A stretch of 64,000 nt of DNA from Bacillota bacterium (GTDB taxonomy: Bacteria; Bacillota; TC1). The stretch covers positions 248,001 through 312,000 of the forward strand of contig JAQUGR010000002.1 of NCBI GenBank assembly GCA_028683955.1, in the 5' to 3' direction. The notes under the pieces are model-generated. The model saw only the letters and a program-made list of their open reading frames with translations. It was not told where the DNA came from and did not search any database. Positions 18,006 through 27,506 of this stretch are shown here, piece by piece (within the stretch, counting starts at the first letter, position 1; the number at the start of each line of letters is the position of its first letter). A program made the translations under genes and the position numbers.

Positions 18006-19373
18006 ATGAAGAATAGAGTTACCACTAGGTTTTTGATATTTAGTATTTTTTCAACATTTTTAGTCATAATATTTTCAATATTGATAATATTATTTATGTT
18101 TTCAGGTAAGGATGCAGATTTAAGTAATCCGAGAACTATGACATTATTACTTCCAAATTATATAAGTCAAAGCGATAATGGATTTATATTAAATCAAACT
18201 GGAAAAGATTTTATAAATAAAAATAATGCTTGGTTGCAAATATTAGATAGTGAAGGTAAGGAAGTCTTTTCATATAATAAACCCGATTACATAATATCTA
18301 AATATAGTCCTTATGAGTTGATTGATTCATATTTGTATACAAGGAAGGGATTTACAAACTTCGTATCTAATTATGGAGATTACACAATATATACAGGATT
18401 TCCTTCTAACGAATATACTAAGATTATTATTGATAGTTCAGATAATAAAGGTGAAATTCTTTTTACATTTTTACTTATAATTTTATTAGTAGGAACTATT
18501 ATATACATATTTATGGGCAGAATATTTAGTAAAAAAATAACAGGACCAGTTGATAAACTAATTAACTCAATTGATAATTTAGACAGATTAAATAAAAAAG
18601 AATTGGAAATAAAAAATCCTGGTATGTTTGAAAATGTATTTGCTAATCTTAGAGCTTTACAGAACAGACTTGAATTGGCAAAACTAAAAGAACTTGAATT
18701 TGAAAAACAAAGAACAGAATGGATTGCTAATATATCCCATGATTTAAAAACACCACTATCTTCTATAGCTGGCTATAGTGAAATGATGGCTGATGAACAT
18801 TATGAGTTATCATCGGAGGAGATTGCAAAATATTCACAAATCATCCAAAAACAAACTAAAAATATTGAACATCTAATTAATGATTTGAGTTTAGAACTAA
18901 AGATAAAAAGCACAGAAGATGTTTTAAAAAAAGATAATGTAAGATTGAATATTTTCCTTAAAGATCTGGTGATTTCTATTTTAAATAATTATCAATATTC
19001 ACATAGGGATATTTCCTTCGAGGAAAATGGGGATGTTTTTTATGATATAGACAAGGAACTTTTTGGGAGGGCAATAACTAATTTAGTTACAAATGCCTTA
19101 AAACATTCAGGAAAACATGCCAAAGTTAGAGTGGTTATTGATAAGATATCAAGTGAACATGGTAGAATAAGTATTATAGATGATGGTAAGGGCATTTCGA
19201 AAAGAATGATGGATAAATTGTTTATCCGCTATTATCGAGGTGAAAGTACCGAAGAGGTAGAAGGAACTGGTCTTGGAATGTCAATTGCTAAGAATGTTAT
19301 AGAGGCTCATGGAGGGACCATAGAAGTCAAAAGTGAAGAAGGTAAAGGCACATCTATTACAATAGAATTATAA
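18006..19373 (+). CDS. Membrane sensor histidine kinase
   Basis: A 455-residue kinase. TM1 is near residues 8-30, an extracytoplasmic sensor of about 120 residues follows, and TM2 is near 155-177 with a HAMP linker. The phospho-acceptor is His245 in ANISHDLKTPLSS. ATP-binding boxes are NLVTNALKHSG (N), IIDDGKGIS (G1) and EGTGLGMSIAKNV (G2). The ATG at 18006 is preferred, since GGAGA lies 7 bases before it; a TTG 18 bases earlier is in frame but lacks a site. The sensor sequence gives no ligand hint. Confidence 0.92.
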   Translation: MKNRVTTRFLIFSIFSTFLVIIFSILIILFMFSGKDADLSNPRTMTLLLPNYISQSDNGFILNQTGKDFINKNNAWLQILDSEGKEVFSYNKPDYIISKYSPYELIDSYLYTRKGFTNFVSNYGDYTIYTGFPSNEYTKIIIDSSDNKGEILFTFLLIILLVGTIIYIFMGRIFSKKITGPVDKLINSIDNLDRLNKKELEIKNPGMFENVFANLRALQNRLELAKLKELEFEKQRTEWIANISHDLKTPLSSIAGYSEMMADEHYELSSEEIAKYSQIIQKQTKNIEHLINDLSLELKIKSTEDVLKKDNVRLNIFLKDLVISILNNYQYSHRDISFEENGDVFYDIDKELFGRAITNLVTNALKHSGKHAKVRVVIDKISSEHGRISIIDDGKGISKRMMDKLFIRYYRGESTEEVEGTGLGMSIAKNVIEAHGGTIEVKSEEGKGTSITIEL

Positions 19374-19391
19374 AAATTAATAATTATTTGC

Positions 19392-19428
19392 AAAATAGGA
19401 GATTATTTTATACTCTCCTATTTTATTT
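19392..19428 (+). terminator. Terminator after the histidine kinase
   Basis: Stem AAAATAGGAGA (19392-19402), 11-base loop, TCTCCTATTTT (19414-19424). It separates the two-component pair from the secreted-protein operon. Confidence 0.75.
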
Positions 19429-19516
19429 ATGGTTTAGTTAAGGTTCTCGTTATGTAGATTTAAAGTATGTATGCAATAATATGTATAAGAATAGACAAAA
19501 TTGGAGGGAACATACT

Positions 19517-19903
19517 ATGAAAAAAATTACTAAAATTCTATTAACAGCATTTGTATTTATTTTACTATCTGGGACTGCTGTAATGGCTGGAACTACATCG
19601 ACTTCCTATTTAACAGTAGTTGCTAAATTAAATGGTAATGGATACACTGGATACCAAACAAAAGCATATACAGGCAATAGTGGAGTTCTATATTCAGGGT
19701 CTGTTGGTGGCGGATATGTTATTGATGCCAGGATGGAAGGTTCATCGGATGCAGCTTGGATTAGAGATGTAAATGACAATCAAACAAGAACTTTACCTTC
19801 AAACAGTTATCAATATGCTGGTAACTCATATAGAGTACAATTCTCAAACGATTGGAATACTTTAGTTGATGTCTTAGTATCAGGTTCTTGGAAAAGCAAT
19901 TAG
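19517..19903 (+). CDS. Small secreted protein of unknown family
   Basis: A 128-residue product; I do not recognise the family. A Sec signal peptide is clear: MKKITK, a hydrophobic core, then AVMAG with likely cleavage after Ala. The mature ~105 residues are rich in Gly, Ser, Thr, Tyr and Asn, without cysteines, and look all-beta, ending VLVSGSWKSN. The start is set by GGAGGG at 19503. Three membrane-transport genes follow directly. The layout (secreted polypeptide, polytopic membrane proteins, ABC ATPase, nearby two-component system) resembles lactococcin-972-like bacteriocin loci, but the sequence does not match that family by eye. It could be a bacteriocin, a signal or a wall-associated protein. 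Confidence 0.8.
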   Translation: MKKITKILLTAFVFILLSGTAVMAGTTSTSYLTVVAKLNGNGYTGYQTKAYTGNSGVLYSGSVGGGYVIDARMEGSSDAAWIRDVNDNQTRTLPSNSYQYAGNSYRVQFSNDWNTLVDVLVSGSWKSN

Positions 19904-19939
19904 TCGGTATTAATTATATTATGGTTTAGGAGGCTCAGC

Positions 19940-20710
19940 ATGGTTAAAAGGCAATATTTGAATAATGTAAAACAACTATTAGTACCTTTTTTAATTGTTG
20001 TTATTTTGGGAACAATTCTATTATCCTATTCCAGTTATGCTATGGGAGTGAGTTCAGTAATAAATGCTCCAGTAGAGGCTTGGATTTATGGATGTGAGCC
20101 AGTAGACTTGTTCTTCCCTTTACTTGCTAGTTTACCATTTTCATGGGTTTTGTTTACAGAGCGGAAAAATGGTTTTCTTAACTATGTTGCTATAAGAACA
20201 AACAAGACCAAATACATAAGAAATAAGATGTTATCAGGAATGCTTTTATCATTTACTGCAATCTTTACAATGTATTTCTTAAGTTTGATATACGTTCTGT
20301 TTTTCACTCATTTCAAGATGGATCCAGGTGCAAGTAGATTAGTATCATATATGTTTGGTAACTATCAACTAAATAATCCATTGATATTTGGATTAGTCTG
20401 GGCATCCTGGAAGGGTGTTATATCAGCGTTAATATGCTTGTTTGGTCAAGTTTTTTCCTTATATAACAAAAATATTTTTGTTATATCAACTGCACCATTT
20501 ATTTATGTTTTTTTGGAAAATTTCATTACTGCAAGTTTGAGTATTCCGGAATTCAGTTTAACAACAAGTTTTGTTTTAAATAGACTGACTCCAGAGGTTA
20601 TACAATTGCAGAATTTATTTATAGGTTTCTTTACATTAATCTTGGTTATTTTTATAACAAATATATATTACAAATGGAGGAGTAGTAATGCTCTTGCTAA
20701 TCAGGAATGA
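19940..20710 (+). CDS. ABC-2-like membrane protein (permease 1)
   Basis: A polytopic protein of 256 residues with about six hydrophobic helices (19-40, 57-75, 100-125, 150-180, 185-210, 226-245). No conserved motif beyond ABC-2-like layout. GGAGG precedes the ATG. The end overlaps permease 2 by 23 bases, so they are translated together. With the 513-residue membrane protein and the ATPase it probably forms an exporter or immunity pump for, or responsive to, the preceding secreted protein. Confidence 0.75.
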   Translation: MVKRQYLNNVKQLLVPFLIVVILGTILLSYSSYAMGVSSVINAPVEAWIYGCEPVDLFFPLLASLPFSWVLFTERKNGFLNYVAIRTNKTKYIRNKMLSGMLLSFTAIFTMYFLSLIYVLFFTHFKMDPGASRLVSYMFGNYQLNNPLIFGLVWASWKGVISALICLFGQVFSLYNKNIFVISTAPFIYVFLENFITASLSIPEFSLTTSFVLNRLTPEVIQLQNLFIGFFTLILVIFITNIYYKWRSSNALANQE

Positions 20711-22229
20711 ATTGCATAGAATGCTCGCTACCAAATGGAATGCACTTATCCTTCTTGTGTTTTCCTATGCCTGTGGTACCGGGTTGTCTTTAGCAAAAGC
20801 TTACAAGATGACATCGCTTGAATTTGGTCTATACATTCTAGCTAATCATTACTACCTACTCTATTTCTTTTTGATAAGTTATTTAGCTTTAATTATTAGA
20901 GGGATAAAACAGTTACAACCACATGAACTTATAAGATATAAATATAAGAAAAACTTCATGTTGGTAAAGACTTTAACAATAATTGCCTATACTAGTATCT
21001 TGGTATTTGCTCAATGGTTGATAGCAATTATTGTAGGGGTAATAAATTTACCGACAAATAGTAAGTTCTCAGCAATTCCAATTAGTGGAATTGCTAGTGA
21101 TACGGCAAATTTTTTCTTTAAATTCAAGGAGGTGTTTTCATCACCTCTTTGGGCAACATTATCGATTTGTATTTACTTGATAATTGGTTTATCCACACTT
21201 GCGATGATTATTTGGGTAATATCCCTTAAATTTAGCAACAAGGTTGCTATCATTACAGTTATTGGCATAATAGTAAATGTTATGGTAGGTTTTAAAACTG
21301 AATTATCAGAATTTGCTTATCCCTTGTTTATAAACAAGTATTTAATTTTTCATCATACACAATTTCAACATGGCTGGTTTGCAGTTGGCTTGTTGTTATT
21401 GATACAAGCTTTAATTTTTGGTTTCATATTAATTAAAAGAAGACATCATAACAAGACAATATTACTGTTTGACAGATTTATAAATAATAAGGGTAACTAT
21501 TTGATCGTAATAGTCTTCTTATTAGGTTACTATATTTTAAGATTAGTTAGTTTTAAAGTTAGCGGAGAAGATTCATCATACTTTTATTTTCTCACAACAC
21601 TATATATGGGAATCCCTGAAAATAGTGTTAATTTAAAAGAATTATTGGCCTACATAATATATATGGGCGCACCAATATATTTATTAGCAAAATTCCAGGA
21701 GTTTACAAAAAGTTATCAAAGTGCTCCATGGATGATTAGACATAGAAATAAAAAAGAATGTAATTATGGTATATTTAGAGCAGGAGCAAAATTTATCATA
21801 ATATATTTCCTTATTGGTTTGGTTATTTCCTTATTAACAGCAACCTTTGTTACTGGAAAATCATCTGGTGATTTGTTACAGTTATTAGGAACTGATTCAA
21901 CAGAATTATTAATATTGCTATTGGTTAGTCAATTAGTTAGACTGATAGAATTATTTATGGTTTATGGGATTTTTAATTTATTTATGAGACTTACAGGTCA
22001 AAGTACCTTGTCATATATGGCATCAATGTTTGGATATATTATTCTTTTCTTTATGCCAGGTTTATCAAAATATTATCCTTTTGGAATTTCTTCAATTATT
22101 AGATTAGTCAGCCTATTTGGAAATGGACTGATGGTATTATTGGGAATTGTATCAATTTATGGCTTATTGGTTATTTTATTAAATATAATTAATGTGAATA
22201 TAGGAGGCAAGAAATCTTGGAAAAAGTAA
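20688..22229 (+). CDS. Large ABC-type membrane protein (permease 2)
   Basis: A 513-residue protein with roughly twelve hydrophobic helices in two halves, suggesting an internal duplication of a six-helix unit; the polar middle is near residues 250-270. No enzymatic motif seen. The ATG is preceded by GGAGGAG inside the end of permease 1. The ATPase gene overlaps its end. Two unequal permeases with one ATPase are common in peptide-resistance exporters. Confidence 0.75.
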   Translation: MLLLIRNELHRMLATKWNALILLVFSYACGTGLSLAKAYKMTSLEFGLYILANHYYLLYFFLISYLALIIRGIKQLQPHELIRYKYKKNFMLVKTLTIIAYTSILVFAQWLIAIIVGVINLPTNSKFSAIPISGIASDTANFFFKFKEVFSSPLWATLSICIYLIIGLSTLAMIIWVISLKFSNKVAIITVIGIIVNVMVGFKTELSEFAYPLFINKYLIFHHTQFQHGWFAVGLLLLIQALIFGFILIKRRHHNKTILLFDRFINNKGNYLIVIVFLLGYYILRLVSFKVSGEDSSYFYFLTTLYMGIPENSVNLKELLAYIIYMGAPIYLLAKFQEFTKSYQSAPWMIRHRNKKECNYGIFRAGAKFIIIYFLIGLVISLLTATFVTGKSSGDLLQLLGTDSTELLILLLVSQLVRLIELFMVYGIFNLFMRLTGQSTLSYMASMFGYIILFFMPGLSKYYPFGISSIIRLVSLFGNGLMVLLGIVSIYGLLVILLNIINVNIGGKKSWKK

Positions 22230-22888
22230 TGGAAATATTAAATCTTAGCAAAAGCTTTAAGGAAAAAAAGCTTTACTCTAATATTAACTTGTCTGTAAAT
22301 AAAGGTGATGCGATAGGTATAGTTGGCAGCAATGGAAGTGGTAAATCTGTTTTATTTAAAATTATGACAGGTTTAGAAATGGCTGATTCAGGAGATATTA
22401 TAATAAATAGACAGAAACTTGGAGCAGATTGCGATTTTCCTAGAGGAGTAGGAATAATGGTTGATTCTCCTGGATATATTGAATACTACTCTGGTTACAA
22501 GAATTTAGTGCTCTTGTCTGAGATACAAGGACTTATAACTTCTTCAGATATTATAGATATAATGAATCTGGTGGGATTAGATCCACATGATAAAAAACCT
22601 GTTAGAACATATTCTACAGGGATGAAACAAAAATTGGGTATAGCCCAGGCAATTATGGAAAATCAAAGTATAATTTTGTTGGATGAGCCCTTTAATGCAT
22701 TGGATTTTCAAACTAATCAAGAAATTGTGAAAGTTTTAAAAAGACTAAAGGCTGAAGGCAAAACTATTATTATGACCAGTCACCAACATGAGTATTTAGA
22801 GAAAATTTGCGATAAACTTTATGTAATAGAAAATTTTGAATTGGTTCCATTTACTGATGAAATCAAAGAAAAATATTTTAGGTTTTAG
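22217..22888 (+). CDS. ABC transporter ATP-binding protein
   Basis: A 223-residue ATPase. Walker A is GSNGSGKS, the signature region is YSTGMKQKLGIAQAI, and Walker B is SIILLDEPFNALD with a following switch His in TSHQHE. The start is TTG at 22217, nine bases after GGAGG, overlapping the permease end by 13 bases. The signature is STGMKQ rather than LSGGQ, which is usual for the short exporter/resistance group. A terminator follows, closing the operon. Confidence 0.9.
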   Translation: MEKVMEILNLSKSFKEKKLYSNINLSVNKGDAIGIVGSNGSGKSVLFKIMTGLEMADSGDIIINRQKLGADCDFPRGVGIMVDSPGYIEYYSGYKNLVLLSEIQGLITSSDIIDIMNLVGLDPHDKKPVRTYSTGMKQKLGIAQAIMENQSIILLDEPFNALDFQTNQEIVKVLKRLKAEGKTIIMTSHQHEYLEKICDKLYVIENFELVPFTDEIKEKYFRF

Positions 22889-22900
22889 ACACTAGGGGGG

Positions 22901-22932
22901 TAAAAGGAAGCCGTAAGGCTTCCTTTTACATT
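22901..22932 (+). terminator. Terminator after the peptide/ABC operon
   Basis: Stem TAAAAGGAAGCC (22901-22912), loop GTAA, GGCTTCCTTTTA (22917-22928). Confidence 0.85.
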
Positions 22933-22980
22933 TGCTTTTCTAATGTTATAATTAAAGTATATTTATTAGGTAGGTATTAT

Positions 22981-23535
22981 ATGAAAAATAAGAAATTAAT
23001 ATCCTTGCTGATTTCAGTTATAGTATTTGTTGTGCTTAGTTTTGAAATTGGTAATATTAAAGATATTCCTTTTGCTCTTTCCAATAATGTTACAGATAGT
23101 ATTGAAAGTAGTGTTGAAAGTAATAATGTAAGTAGTAAAGAAATTGTTACTTTAGTAAGACCTGTTGATGGGGATACTGCTAATTTTAATACGGTTAGTT
23201 ATGGTAATGTAAATGTGAGATTTAGTGGAATAAATACACCAGAAACAAAACATCCAACACTAGGTAAAGAATATTATGGTCCTGAATCTAGCGACTTTAC
23301 AAAAAAGAAGTTAATGGAAGCTAAAAAGATTGAAATCGAATGGGATCTTACTCAAGCTCCCAGCCATGATAGACCTATAGGTATAATTTTTATTGATGGT
23401 TTAAATTTGAATAATTTATTAGTTAAAGAAGGGTATGCTGATTTAAGATATCTTGAGGATGATATGCCTTATGCCAATGATTATAAAATTGCCTTAGAAT
23501 TTGCTCAAGAGAATAATCTTGGCAGGTGGAAATAG
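22981..23535 (+). CDS. Thermonuclease-family (SNase-like) secreted protein
   Basis: Staphylococcal-nuclease-like domain of 184 residues with an N-terminal signal or anchor (9-24). The core runs from VRPVDGDTANF through VRFSGINTPETKHPT to DRPIGIIFIDGLNLNNLLVKEGYADL. The calcium-binding Asp and catalytic Arg and Glu positions are present (VDGDT, VRFSGINTPE), and the second Arg lies in DRPIG. It acts outside the membrane on nucleic acids if active. The next gene starts 22 bases later. Confidence 0.85.
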   Translation: MKNKKLISLLISVIVFVVLSFEIGNIKDIPFALSNNVTDSIESSVESNNVSSKEIVTLVRPVDGDTANFNTVSYGNVNVRFSGINTPETKHPTLGKEYYGPESSDFTKKKLMEAKKIEIEWDLTQAPSHDRPIGIIFIDGLNLNNLLVKEGYADLRYLEDDMPYANDYKIALEFAQENNLGRWK

Positions 23536-23557
23536 TGATAATATTGGAGGTGTTAGT

Positions 23558-24073
23558 ATGGAAGTTTTAAAACAATTACCAAAAATCAACATTAAAGATA
23601 GTGAAACTGGATGTTGTCCAAGATTTCAACCTGAAATATATAATGAAAAAATTTTTGAATTAGAGGGTTTGGATATGGTAATAGCTAAAACTAGAAGTTT
23701 TCTCTATATGCCTCTTAATATGGGTTCAGTTATGACCAAAACCATGAAAGCCATAAAAGAAGCAGGAGCTTTAGTTGAAGATAATTACCTTATTCTTTCT
23801 AAGGATGTTTCTATGTGGAGGGCTGAACAGTATTTCTTAGTTAGTAAACCGGTAAAAGGGCTAGATAATATAAAGTTTTCTGGAAGTTTTATAACTAAAG
23901 TATTTGAAGGTGGTTATAATCAAATACCTAAATGGATTGAAGAAATGAAAAAGTATGTAAAAATCCACGGTTATCAAATGGATGATATTTATAGTTTTTA
24001 TACAACATGTCCTAAATGTGCCAAGGTATATGGTAAAAATTATGTTGTTTTATTTGCAGATGTGAAAATATAA
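23558..24073 (+). CDS. GyrI-like/'hydrolase'-labelled small protein of unknown function
   Basis: A 171-residue protein of a group common in Clostridia and often labelled simply hydrolase. It resembles the GyrI-like small-molecule-binding fold. Conserved features: ETGCCPRFQPE near the start, FLYMPLNMGSVMTKTMKAI in the middle, and TTCPKCAKVYGKNYVVLFA at the end. The double Cys and CPKC pair could bind metal. The start at 23558 has GGAGGTG before it; an upstream in-frame start at 23501 would overlap the nuclease gene and has no site. A flavodiiron gene follows. Confidence 0.7.
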   Translation: MEVLKQLPKINIKDSETGCCPRFQPEIYNEKIFELEGLDMVIAKTRSFLYMPLNMGSVMTKTMKAIKEAGALVEDNYLILSKDVSMWRAEQYFLVSKPVKGLDNIKFSGSFITKVFEGGYNQIPKWIEEMKKYVKIHGYQMDDIYSFYTTCPKCAKVYGKNYVVLFADVKI

Positions 24074-24094
24074 AATAAAAGGAGAGTGTTAGTT

Positions 24095-25273
24095 TTGATT
24101 AAGAAAATTACAGAAAGAGTTAGCTACATAGGAGTGCAAGATGAGGATTTAAGGAAGTTTGACATAATATTTGATACAATATATGGAACTACCTATAATT
24201 CATATTTAGTACAAGGGCGTGAAAAAACTGTAATAATCGATACAGTTAAAAATACCTTTACAGAGCAATATTTAAAAAATATAGAGGAATTAACAACTTA
24301 TGACAAGATAGACTATATTGTCATAAATCATGCAGAACCAGACCATAGTGGATCATTAGAAAAACTATTGGAAAAAGCAATAAATGCTAAAGTAGTATGT
24401 AGCCGACCTGCGTCTATGATGATTAGTGAAATTGTTAATAGACAATTGGACTTTATAACAGTAGGAACTGGAGATAGCTTAAGCTTAGGTGATGTTAGTC
24501 TGGAATTTATGAATACTCCATATCTACACTGGCCAGAGACAATGTTCACTTATTTAAGAGCAGAGAAAGTTCTATTCCCTTGTGATTTCTTTGGTAGTCA
24601 CTATGGTGGTGATACTGTAGACTATAGCATTAGTGATGATGCAATGTGGGAGAATAGAAGATTCTATTTTGATTCAATTATGAGCCCTTTCAAAAAGTTC
24701 GCTATTCAAGCAATGGATAAAATAGAAGATTGGGAAGTTGAGATAATTTGTCCGTCTCATGGGCCTGTGTTAAGAGAAGATTTTAAAAAGACCAAGGAAA
24801 TTTATAGACAATGGGCTAGTGAAGTAAAAAAAGAGAAAAAAATATTAGTAGGCTATTTAAGCTGTTATGGTTTTACAAAATCTATGGCAGTTGCAATTGC
24901 TAAAGGGATAACTGATTCTGGAATAAAAAGTAATCTGGTAGATTTATCCTCAGGTGATAGTGGTGACCTGGTAAAAATGATACATGAGTCTGATGCTATA
25001 GCAATTGGTTCAGCTACGGTAAATAGAGATGTGTTAGAACCATTTTCTACCTTATTTGCTGGTGTTTGTACCTATGTAGTCAGAGATAAAAATGCTGTAA
25101 CTTTTGGATCATATGGTTGGAGTGGAGAAGCTCCTAAACATATTGGAGAAAGATTAACTCAGCTAGGTTTTAATGTTATAGGCAGCTACAAGACAAAACT
25201 TAAACCTAATGAAGAGGCTTTAAAAGAATCCTATAATCTAGGAGTACAATTAGCCAAAAGTATTTTGGAGTAA
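24095..25273 (+). CDS. Flavodiiron protein (FprA/A-type flavoprotein)
   Basis: Cytoplasmic O2 and/or NO reductase of 392 residues. The N-terminal beta-lactamase-like domain has the diiron ligand motif NHAEPDHSGSL, then LHWPETMFTY, FPCDFFGSHYGG and ICPSHGP. From about residue 250 a flavodoxin domain (KILVGYLSCYGFTKSMAVAI) binds FMN. No rubredoxin domain is attached. TTG at 24095 is the likely start, eight bases after GGAGAG; a GTG nine bases upstream would sit within the binding site. It is typical of anaerobes that must scavenge oxygen. Confidence 0.93.
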   Translation: MIKKITERVSYIGVQDEDLRKFDIIFDTIYGTTYNSYLVQGREKTVIIDTVKNTFTEQYLKNIEELTTYDKIDYIVINHAEPDHSGSLEKLLEKAINAKVVCSRPASMMISEIVNRQLDFITVGTGDSLSLGDVSLEFMNTPYLHWPETMFTYLRAEKVLFPCDFFGSHYGGDTVDYSISDDAMWENRRFYFDSIMSPFKKFAIQAMDKIEDWEVEIICPSHGPVLREDFKKTKEIYRQWASEVKKEKKILVGYLSCYGFTKSMAVAIAKGITDSGIKSNLVDLSSGDSGDLVKMIHESDAIAIGSATVNRDVLEPFSTLFAGVCTYVVRDKNAVTFGSYGWSGEAPKHIGERLTQLGFNVIGSYKTKLKPNEEALKESYNLGVQLAKSILE

Positions 25274-25302
25274 TTAGATAGATAAAGATAGGGAGGTATA
25301 TA

Positions 25303-25557
25303 ATGGGTATATTTTCATGGATAATAATTGGAGGACTATCAGGTTGGATTGCTAGCAAGATAGCCGGTAAAAGTAGATCACTTGGTTTAGTAGGCAATGT
25401 AGTTATAGGTATAATTGGTGCACTGATTGGTGCTTTTATCTTAAATTTATTAACAGGAAATCCTGTTGATTTAACTTTTAGTTTTCAATCTCTGTTGGTA
25501 TCAATTTTTGGATCTGTTGTGCTATTGACGGTAATAAATCTTTTCAAAAGTAATTAG
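25303..25557 (+). CDS. GlsB/YeaQ/YmgE-family membrane protein
   Basis: An 84-residue protein of the transglycosylase-associated/stress-response membrane family with three hydrophobic helices. Signature: GIFSWIIIGGLSGWIASKIAG, then GNVVIGIIGALIGAF. The function is unknown, though expression in stress is common in the family. GGGAGG precedes the start; a terminator follows. Confidence 0.9.
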   Translation: MGIFSWIIIGGLSGWIASKIAGKSRSLGLVGNVVIGIIGALIGAFILNLLTGNPVDLTFSFQSLLVSIFGSVVLLTVINLFKSN

Positions 25558-25575
25558 TGAGATAGTCAAATTTTA

Positions 25576-25600
25576 AGGGGAGTTTTTAACTCCCTTTTTT
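25576..25600 (+). terminator. Terminator after the GlsB gene
   Basis: Stem GGGAGTT (25578-25584), loop TTT, AACTCCC (25588-25594), then six T. Confidence 0.8.
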
Positions 25601-25621
25601 CATTGTATTTTTAACCTTATA

Positions 25622-25650
25622 TTGACACCCGAAATCAAGTATAATATAAA
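25622..25650 (+). promoter_or_regulatory. Promoter of msrB
   Basis: TTGACA (25622-25627), 17-base spacer, TATAAA (25645-25650), about 50 bases before the msrB start. Confidence 0.6.
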
Positions 25651-25701
25651 TATGGTAAGTTTATTGATTAAATGATATTTAGGTCAAAAAGGAGGGTTAT
25701 T

Positions 25702-26163
25702 ATGAAAAAGAAACTAACACCAAAAGAAAAAAATCACTATAGAACATTAGAAACTAGGGAAATAATACCTGAGTTTATTTGTAATGCTAGAGGTAAAGAA
25801 GAATACGAGGATATTTTGACTGAAAGTGTATTTAAGGTAATGTTTAAAGATGGAACTGAACCAGCTTTTAGCCATCCTTTACATAATAATAAGGAAGAGG
25901 GCATATATTATTGTGCAGCTTGTGGGCAACCTCTTTTTGGTAGTGAAGCAAAATTTGATTCAGGCACTGGATGGCCAAGTTTTTTTGCTCCTTTAGCTCC
26001 TGAATGTGTCGATTTTGAGGAAGATTATTTCTTAATTATGCCAAGAACTGCAGTTATGTGTTCTTGTTGTAATGGTCACCTTGGACATGTTTTTGATGAT
26101 GGTCCAGCGCCAACCTTCTTTAGATTTTGTATGAACGGAACAGCACTTAACTTTAAAAAATAA
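25702..26163 (+). CDS. msrB: Peptide-methionine (R)-S-oxide reductase
   Basis: Repairs R-methionine sulfoxide in proteins; 153 residues. The zinc-binding pairs are CAACGQPLF and CSCCNGHLGHVF, GTGWPSF is the substrate loop, and the catalytic Cys is in FRFCMNGTALNF. It is a Cys, not a Sec, form: no in-frame UGA. The start at 25702 has AGGAGGG before it. The MFS transporter gene starts 18 bases after the stop. Confidence 0.95.
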   Translation: MKKKLTPKEKNHYRTLETREIIPEFICNARGKEEYEDILTESVFKVMFKDGTEPAFSHPLHNNKEEGIYYCAACGQPLFGSEAKFDSGTGWPSFFAPLAPECVDFEEDYFLIMPRTAVMCSCCNGHLGHVFDDGPAPTFFRFCMNGTALNFKK

Positions 26164-26181
26164 AACGACAGGATATAATTT

Positions 26182-27384
26182 ATGGAAAACTGGAAAAAGA
26201 AAGTCAGCCTTTTTATTATCAGCCAATTAACTTCCCAGTTTGGAACAGCTTTAGTGCAATATGCTATCTTTTGGTATATTACACTAAATACCAGGTCTGG
26301 ATTCATGTTAACTATTTCAATAATAGTTGGATTCCTGCCTACATTTTTGCTGTCACCATTTGCTGGTGTGTGGTCTGATAGATTTAGTAGAAAAAAATTA
26401 ATAATAATTTCAGATTTAAGTATAGCCTTTACAACCCTAATATTAGCCTTAGTATTTTTAAGCGGTTATAGGGAGTTTTGGTTACTTTTTTTAATATCAG
26501 GAATCAGGGCAATTGGTATAGCAATACAAACTCCTGCTACTAATGCTCTTTTACCACAAATAGTGCCAGAGGATAAAATTCTATCAGTTAATGGTTATAT
26601 GGGAAGTGCAACTTCTTTGATGAATTTATTTTCACCAATAGCAGCTGGATCTCTATTAACTTTTGCTGCTTTTGAAACTACATTATTTATAGATGTGGTT
26701 ACTGCGATAATTGGAGTTAGTATTCTATCCTTTATAAAAGTACCGATTTTACATGAGACTGGTTTAAAAAGAGCGAGTGGTTATTTTGATGATATTAAAG
26801 CAGGATTTAAATACATAAGAAAGAAAAAATATATTAGAAATCTTTTTCTTTATTTTGCCATTTTCTTCTTTTTTGTTACACCAGCTGCCTTTCTAACTCC
26901 TTTACAAGTGGTTCGAACCTATGGTTCTGAACTTTATCGGTTGACAGCCTTGGAGATTGCTTTCTTTTTAGGAATGACCCTTGGTGGTTTCGTGATTGGT
27001 AAATGGGGTGGTTGGAAAAATCTGGTTCATACTATGATTGTTGCTATTCTAACAGGGGGAATATTACATATGATATTAGGAACAAAGGTAAACTTCATCT
27101 TGTATTTATTTATCATGTTTATAATTGGAGTTTCTGTAATATTTTGTAATACTGCTACTACAGTCTTTTTACAAAAGAAGGTGGATGAAGAATATTATGG
27201 CAGAGTTTTTGGTGTTATGGGAATGTTGTCTAGTTCTATGTTCCCTCTTGGCATGTTAGTTTTTGGCCCTTTGGCTGACAAGATCTCTATTGAATTGATA
27301 TTAATTGTGACTGGTTTTATTGTTATTATTGAAGGTCTTGTTATGGTAAAAGATAAAGGATTTATAGAAGCAGGAAATACCTAG
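26182..27384 (+). CDS. MFS transporter (macrolide-efflux-like)
   Basis: A 400-residue major facilitator protein with about twelve helices. GVWSDRFSRKKLIIISD is the loop 2-3 motif, and FKYIRKKKYIRNLFLYFAIFF opens the second half, as in MefA/Bcr-type efflux proteins. The substrate is not known. It follows msrB by 18 bases and may share its promoter. Confidence 0.88.
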   Translation: MENWKKKVSLFIISQLTSQFGTALVQYAIFWYITLNTRSGFMLTISIIVGFLPTFLLSPFAGVWSDRFSRKKLIIISDLSIAFTTLILALVFLSGYREFWLLFLISGIRAIGIAIQTPATNALLPQIVPEDKILSVNGYMGSATSLMNLFSPIAAGSLLTFAAFETTLFIDVVTAIIGVSILSFIKVPILHETGLKRASGYFDDIKAGFKYIRKKKYIRNLFLYFAIFFFFVTPAAFLTPLQVVRTYGSELYRLTALEIAFFLGMTLGGFVIGKWGGWKNLVHTMIVAILTGGILHMILGTKVNFILYLFIMFIIGVSVIFCNTATTVFLQKKVDEEYYGRVFGVMGMLSSSMFPLGMLVFGPLADKISIELILIVTGFIVIIEGLVMVKDKGFIEAGNT

Positions 27385-27506
27385 GATAAAGAGAATTTAT
27401 GATTATTTATATAATATAAAATGTTAATTAAATATAGCTAAAATTCTTGTTTTACTCACTCTTATTTGCAATAATTGTTGATAGATTGAAAGAGAGGGGT
27501 AATTTT

